From a bacterium (lineage in GTDB: Bacteria > Hydrothermota > UBA3073 > JACQXS01 > JAGMCI01): DNA of 43,877 nucleotides. The stretch spans positions 1 through 43,877 of the forward strand of contig JASEGA010000017.1 in assembly GCA_030018315.1 (NCBI GenBank). Reading direction: 5' to 3'. A program made the position numbers and the translations under genes. Each line of letters starts with the position of its first letter. Within the stretch, counting starts at the first letter, position 1. Of the stretch, positions 40,289 through 43,877 are shown piece by piece. The notes beneath the pieces are model-generated. The model did not search any database, was not told the origin of the DNA, and was given only the letters and a program-made list of their open reading frames with translations.

Positions 40289-41116
40289 TTAGAAAAGTAA
40301 TTTCTTTATAGCTTCAAGTGATTTAATAGCTCTTTCTTTTGGACGCACTTCTATAATGAAATAAGGATTTACTTCCTTTAGTATTTCAAAATAGTGGTTA
40401 AAGTCAACTGTTCCTGTCCCCGGGATACCATGCTCATCCCAACCACCATGATTATCATGTAAATGGACCTCTTTTACTTTATTAAGATACTTCAGGAAAA
40501 ATTTTTCTTCTAACACCTTGCCTTTATCCTCTATTCTATTTGTATGAGCAATATCCCATGTCAGCCATAAATTTTGTGTGTCAAGCAGTTCTTCCAAAAC
40601 CTTATGCGAGATCTCATATCTAAATCCTGCTGTATTTTCAATACATACTGGCACTCTATCTTTCGAATATTCTGCAAGTTCTATAAGAGCATACTTTAGG
40701 GTAGTCTCGTATTGTTGGGGTATAATTTCATGGATATAAATCATTTTACCGTCCACACTGATTAGGAAAGTTGAACCAAGATGTAAGGTAACTGTTTTAG
40801 CGTTAATATCGGTACCAAAGTTTATAATTTCACAGAGTCTCTTAAGAGTCCCATTTAATGCTTTCTTATGTAGGTTAAACAAAGATAAACCTTCAGGTGC
40901 GTGAAGCAATATTGGAAATTCATAATCTCTAATCCTTTTTCTTTGGATAGCAGAGTAATTTTCTGGGAAAAAAGATGGATTTGTTTGGTTTAATTCAACA
41001 CATGTAAATCCATATTTTATACCAAATTCAATAGCCTCAAATGCATCTTCAAAATCAAACAGTGCCTGATAACCTATTCTTTTTTCCACAGGATCATTCG
41101 GAAATATTTTTTTCAC
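40289..41116 (-). CDS. Sugar phosphate isomerase/epimerase-like TIM barrel
   Basis: The 275-aa protein belongs to the xylose isomerase-like/AP endonuclease 2 fold. Likely metal ligands lie in CIENTAG (Glu), WDIAHTNRIED (Asp, His), HLHDNHGGWDEHG (His) and IIEVRP (Glu). The substrate is unknown. It starts with GTG inside the last codons of the radical SAM gene (23-bp overlap; AAAGGAG about ten bases upstream), so the two are co-translated. Confidence 0.87.
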   Translation of the reverse strand: MKKIFPNDPVEKRIGYQALFDFEDAFEAIEFGIKYGFTCVELNQTNPSFFPENYSAIQRKRIRDYEFPILLHAPEGLSLFNLHKKALNGTLKRLCEIINFGTDINAKTVTLHLGSTFLISVDGKMIYIHEIIPQQYETTLKYALIELAEYSKDRVPVCIENTAGFRYEISHKVLEELLDTQNLWLTWDIAHTNRIEDKGKVLEEKFFLKYLNKVKEVHLHDNHGGWDEHGIPGTGTVDFNHYFEILKEVNPYFIIEVRPKERAIKSLEAIKKLLF

Positions 41117-42542
41117 CTGCTAAATACTCCTTTTCCCAATACTTATTAGTTAGCTTTTTGACTTCTTCTCCATATTTAATAAGCCCAGTTCTATAACCTA
41201 CATCTTCAATTGCAAGTTGTGCCTCTTCATTTACAGGGTGAGCGTTGGTTGATTTAAGAATTTCATATAACTCACCGTAATGGTCTCTTATAGGACATGG
41301 ACAAAAGAGGTTATTTACCTTATCAGGTGGCTGCTCGTATCCATATTTTGCTTGCCATTTTCTTATTGATTTAAATAATTTTGAGTTTATCACTGTATCA
41401 AGGTTACCACCATTTTTATATACATCTACCATATTATGGACTGAATACGGTATAAAAACGCACGGCATCACATTTCCATCCCAATCAATATAAAAATATC
41501 CACCCCCTCTTGCTGCACATATACAACCATCAGATGAGGTTCCAGAATTCCAGAAGTCAACAAGAAATATTTGTCTATCCCGTACTAATTTCCATTCCTT
41601 ATGCATCAAATCTACTCTTTGCTCAGCGGTAGGCAATAGCTCTAAGTTAAAACCTCTCCCAATTGGCATATAGTGAAATACCCATCCATATATTGCACCT
41701 TGTTCTTTAAAATAAAAATCTAAAAACTCTTTAGATACAATTAAATCCGCATTCTTGTTTGTAACAGTTATAGATATACCAAACGGGATTCCTTCTTCTC
41801 GTAAGTTTTTCATAGCAGACACAACCTTTTTAAATACTCCATTGCCACGTCTTTCGTCTGTTTCTTTTTTCAAACCTTCAACTGAAATAGCTGGTGTAAT
41901 GTTTCCTAAATCTGCAAGCCTATGTGCCATAGGTTTATCAATAAGTATCGCATTTGTATACATAAGGAAAAAGCAGTCCGAATGGTGTTCAGCAATATCA
42001 AGGAAGCTCTTACCTTCACTCCTATAAATTAACGGCTCACCCCCTGATATGACAAAAAAATTTATCCCCCACGCAGATTTTGCATCTGTAATTACTTGGT
42101 CAAACACAGAAAATTGGAGTTTACCTAAATTTTCAGATGCTGCCGCATAACAGCCGATACATTTTAAATTACAAGCTCCAGTAGGAGATATAGTGATAAA
42201 CATTGGTGGTTTAAACCCATGGCGGCGGATGAAGTTGCGTCTCTTATAAAAACCGCCCAAAAACACATTTCCTAAAAAAACGGAGAGTAACCCTTGTGCC
42301 GCCTTTCTTGATATATGTCCTCTTTCAAACGCTTTTGCCACAGATGAAAGAAGAGCCTTACCCATCATATATTTATCATCCTGAACCCTTATTGGACGGT
42401 TATCTGGATTTGCAACAATTAAGTCTCTGTATATTCTTTGCTCTACCTGATGCAGTAAAAACTTTCTTATGGTTGGGATATGAATAGCTGTACCACTAAC
42501 TTTTGTAAACAAATTCAATGGTAAAGATTTAACAAAGGTCAC
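41094..42542 (-). CDS. Radical SAM protein with auxiliary-cluster cysteines (SPASM-like)
   Basis: The 482-aa protein has a helical N-terminus of about 110 residues, the radical SAM motif CNLKCIGC (C124, C128, C131), VISGGEPLIYR and ISVEGLKKETDERRG. A Cys-rich C-terminus (DGCICAARGGG, DWDGNVMPCVF, FCPCPIRDHYGELYEIL) probably binds extra FeS clusters. The substrate is not known to me; SPASM-type enzymes modify peptides, carbohydrates or lipids. It sits in a three-gene operon: its start overlaps the aminotransferase stop (ATGA) and its end overlaps the TIM-barrel gene. Confidence 0.88.
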   Translation of the reverse strand: MTFVKSLPLNLFTKVSGTAIHIPTIRKFLLHQVEQRIYRDLIVANPDNRPIRVQDDKYMMGKALLSSVAKAFERGHISRKAAQGLLSVFLGNVFLGGFYKRRNFIRRHGFKPPMFITISPTGACNLKCIGCYAAASENLGKLQFSVFDQVITDAKSAWGINFFVISGGEPLIYRSEGKSFLDIAEHHSDCFFLMYTNAILIDKPMAHRLADLGNITPAISVEGLKKETDERRGNGVFKKVVSAMKNLREEGIPFGISITVTNKNADLIVSKEFLDFYFKEQGAIYGWVFHYMPIGRGFNLELLPTAEQRVDLMHKEWKLVRDRQIFLVDFWNSGTSSDGCICAARGGGYFYIDWDGNVMPCVFIPYSVHNMVDVYKNGGNLDTVINSKLFKSIRKWQAKYGYEQPPDKVNNLFCPCPIRDHYGELYEILKSTNAHPVNEEAQLAIEDVGYRTGLIKYGEEVKKLTNKYWEKEYLAGEKNISE

Positions 42543-43756
42543 TTTACTTCCTCCTTTATAAGCTCACCAAGCCTTTGTATGCCTTTATCTATCAATTCAA
42601 GTGTTGGGTATGAAAAATTTAGCCTCATAGTGTTCTTTCCGGAGCCATCGTAATAAAAAGAAGTACCTGCCACATAAGCCACATTCTTCTCAATTGCCTT
42701 AGGCAAGAGTGCCTCTGCATCCATGTATCGTGGTAGTATTACCCACAAGAAAAGCCCGCCATCCGGCCTTGTCCATTTAAGATTTTGAAGACTTGGCATA
42801 TATTTATTAAGAGTATTAAGCATGCATTCCCTCTTTTCTCTATACTTAACAACAAGCTTTTTGATATGCTCGTCGAGTACATCTCTTCTAAGTATTTCAT
42901 GAACAATTGCCTGAGTAAATGGTGAAGTACATAGGTCTGTTCCCTGTTTAGCAACAACAAGTTGGTTTATGGTTCTCCAGTCTCCAAGTATATATCCAAG
43001 TCTTATCCCAGGGCAGAGAATCTTACTAAATGTGAAAAGTGTTATGACTCTACCCTTTGGAGCAAGTGCAAATAAGGAAGGGATTGACTCCCTATAAAAT
43101 CTTAATTCTCTATATGGGGTATCTTCTAAGATTAAGAAGTCGTATTTTTCCGCCACTTCAATTAATTGTTTCCTTTTTTCAAGTGTCATTACTGACCCAT
43201 CAGGATTCTGGAAATCGGGAACAACATAAATAAATTTAACCAACCGTTGTGTCCTTCCCAGTTTCTTTAACTTTTCTGGAATTATGTCAACTACTATTCC
43301 ATCAATATCCACCGGTATTCCTATGAATCTTGCCCCATAACAATTAAATGCCTGGAGCCCACCAAGGTAAGTTGGCATTCCTACTATTACAATGTCTCCG
43401 GGATCTACAAATATTTTGGACACAAGGTCTAACCCCTGTTGTGAAGCAGTAATTATAAGTATTTCATCTTCGTTGACTTCTATATTTTCTTTTCTTTTTA
43501 ACCGCTTAATTATTTCTTCTTTCAGCCCTTGGTGTCCCTCAGTAGGTCCATATTGGAGTATTTTTTTACCTTCTTTTTCTAATACAGTTTTAGTAGCATC
43601 TTCAACAATATCAATGGGAAACAGTGATGGGTCTGGCATTCCACCAGCAAAATATATTATATCAGGTCTTGTAACGAGTTTTAGTAATTCCCTTATTGTA
43701 GAACGCTTCATTGTCATAGCCCTTACAGAGAGTCTGTCTTCAAAAAACTTAAACAT
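42539..43756 (-). CDS. PLP-dependent aminotransferase, class I (2-aminoadipate/LysN-like)
   Basis: The 405-aa enzyme has the PLP lysine in TFSKILCPGIRLGY (K245), VVPDFQNPDGSVM and EDTPYRELRFYR, as in the LysN/MocR-like subgroup that acts on 2-aminoadipate and branched or aromatic amino acids. It starts after a strong site (AAGGAGGGAAA). It is the first gene of the operon with the radical SAM protein and the TIM barrel. The amino acid substrate is undetermined. Confidence 0.92.
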   Translation of the reverse strand: MFKFFEDRLSVRAMTMKRSTIRELLKLVTRPDIIYFAGGMPDPSLFPIDIVEDATKTVLEKEGKKILQYGPTEGHQGLKEEIIKRLKRKENIEVNEDEILIITASQQGLDLVSKIFVDPGDIVIVGMPTYLGGLQAFNCYGARFIGIPVDIDGIVVDIIPEKLKKLGRTQRLVKFIYVVPDFQNPDGSVMTLEKRKQLIEVAEKYDFLILEDTPYRELRFYRESIPSLFALAPKGRVITLFTFSKILCPGIRLGYILGDWRTINQLVVAKQGTDLCTSPFTQAIVHEILRRDVLDEHIKKLVVKYREKRECMLNTLNKYMPSLQNLKWTRPDGGLFLWVILPRYMDAEALLPKAIEKNVAYVAGTSFYYDGSGKNTMRLNFSYPTLELIDKGIQRLGELIKEEVK

Positions 43757-43833
43757 TTTCCCTCCTTCTCATAGAAAACTTTATTCTAAATTTTAAAATT
43801 TTGCAAGTAATTTTTTATTTTATGTTATTAATT

Positions 43834-43877
43834 CGTCAAGATGTTAAATTTTTATTACATCAAAATGTTAAAATTTT
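43834..43877. repeat. Imperfect 24-bp-period repeat at the right edge
   Basis: CGTCAAGATGTTAAATTTT (43834) and CATCAAAATGTTAAAATTTT (43858) are related units 24 bases apart, upstream of the aminotransferase gene. More units could follow outside the window. Confidence 0.4.

Noticed and set aside
43834-43877. CRISPR array
   Set aside because: Only two short imperfect AT-rich units 24 bases apart, with no room for spacers and no cas gene in the window.
1-43877. tRNA or rRNA genes
   Set aside because: I looked for the GGTTCRA T-loop and acceptor patterns in the spacers and found only the tmRNA; a covariance-model scan would be decisive.

Overview
The window is AT-rich bacterial chromosome carrying housekeeping genes (tyrS, plsX, prfA-prmC-nadK, rpoA-rplQ, ppdK, iorAB, dprA, a xer recombinase, tmRNA) mixed with secreted or surface proteins: a gingipain-like C25 protease, an OmpA-domain outer-membrane protein, an LVIVD-repeat protein, a lamin-tail-domain protein, and several proteins ending in a YPNP-type C-terminal sorting domain. 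That mix points to a Gram-negative, probably anaerobic relative of the Fibrobacterota-Chlorobiota-Bacteroidota group or a nearby candidate phylum such as WOR-3/Stahlbacteria. This placement is inference from gene content; no marker phylogeny was run.

Layout. 1-7611 (minus): OmpA-like protein > plsX > small membrane protein > tyrS > C25 protease (cut by the left edge). 7702-10431 (plus): prfA-prmC-nadK behind a near-perfect promoter. 10432-17569: accessory stretch with an unrecognised 331-aa protein, a lamin-tail protein, a NrdG-like radical SAM protein, TrpB2, and two broken surface-protein genes. 17570-20933: iorAB and dprA. 20934-23738: dprA-tail duplication around a PIN toxin/antitoxin pair, an LVIVD protein and repeat debris. 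23739-25628: divergent Sua5-phosphatase fusion and MBL hydrolase. 25708-32435: a frameshifted surface protein, then an RNase HII-Clp1-kinase fusion running into rpoA-rplQ-ppdK. 32634-38599 (plus): prenyl synthase, xer recombinase, DUF6485-like protein, LsrF-like aldolase, Zn dehydrogenase, isoaspartyl peptidase, ApbE. 38642-43756 (minus): zinc-ribbon membrane protein, PLP-binding YggS protein, tmRNA, and an aminotransferase > radical SAM > TIM-barrel operon.

Three things stand out. First, the gene upstream of rpoA fuses an archaeal-style RNase HII to a Clp1/Grc3-type polynucleotide 5'-kinase. Second, short palindromic repeats (ends GTAGGGG...CCCCTAC, or a GGGTTTGATTAATCAAACCC core) lie in frame inside prmC, the Sua5 gene and dprA, resembling the protein-coding palindromic elements of Rickettsia. 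Third, the 3' end of dprA is duplicated 1008 bp downstream at about 95% identity, and a PIN toxin/antitoxin pair lies between the copies. At least four other dispersed-repeat families fill the intergenic spaces. Several promoters are close to the sigma-70 consensus (TTGACA, 16-17 bp, TATAAT) and lie so near the start codon that the transcripts should be leaderless or nearly so.
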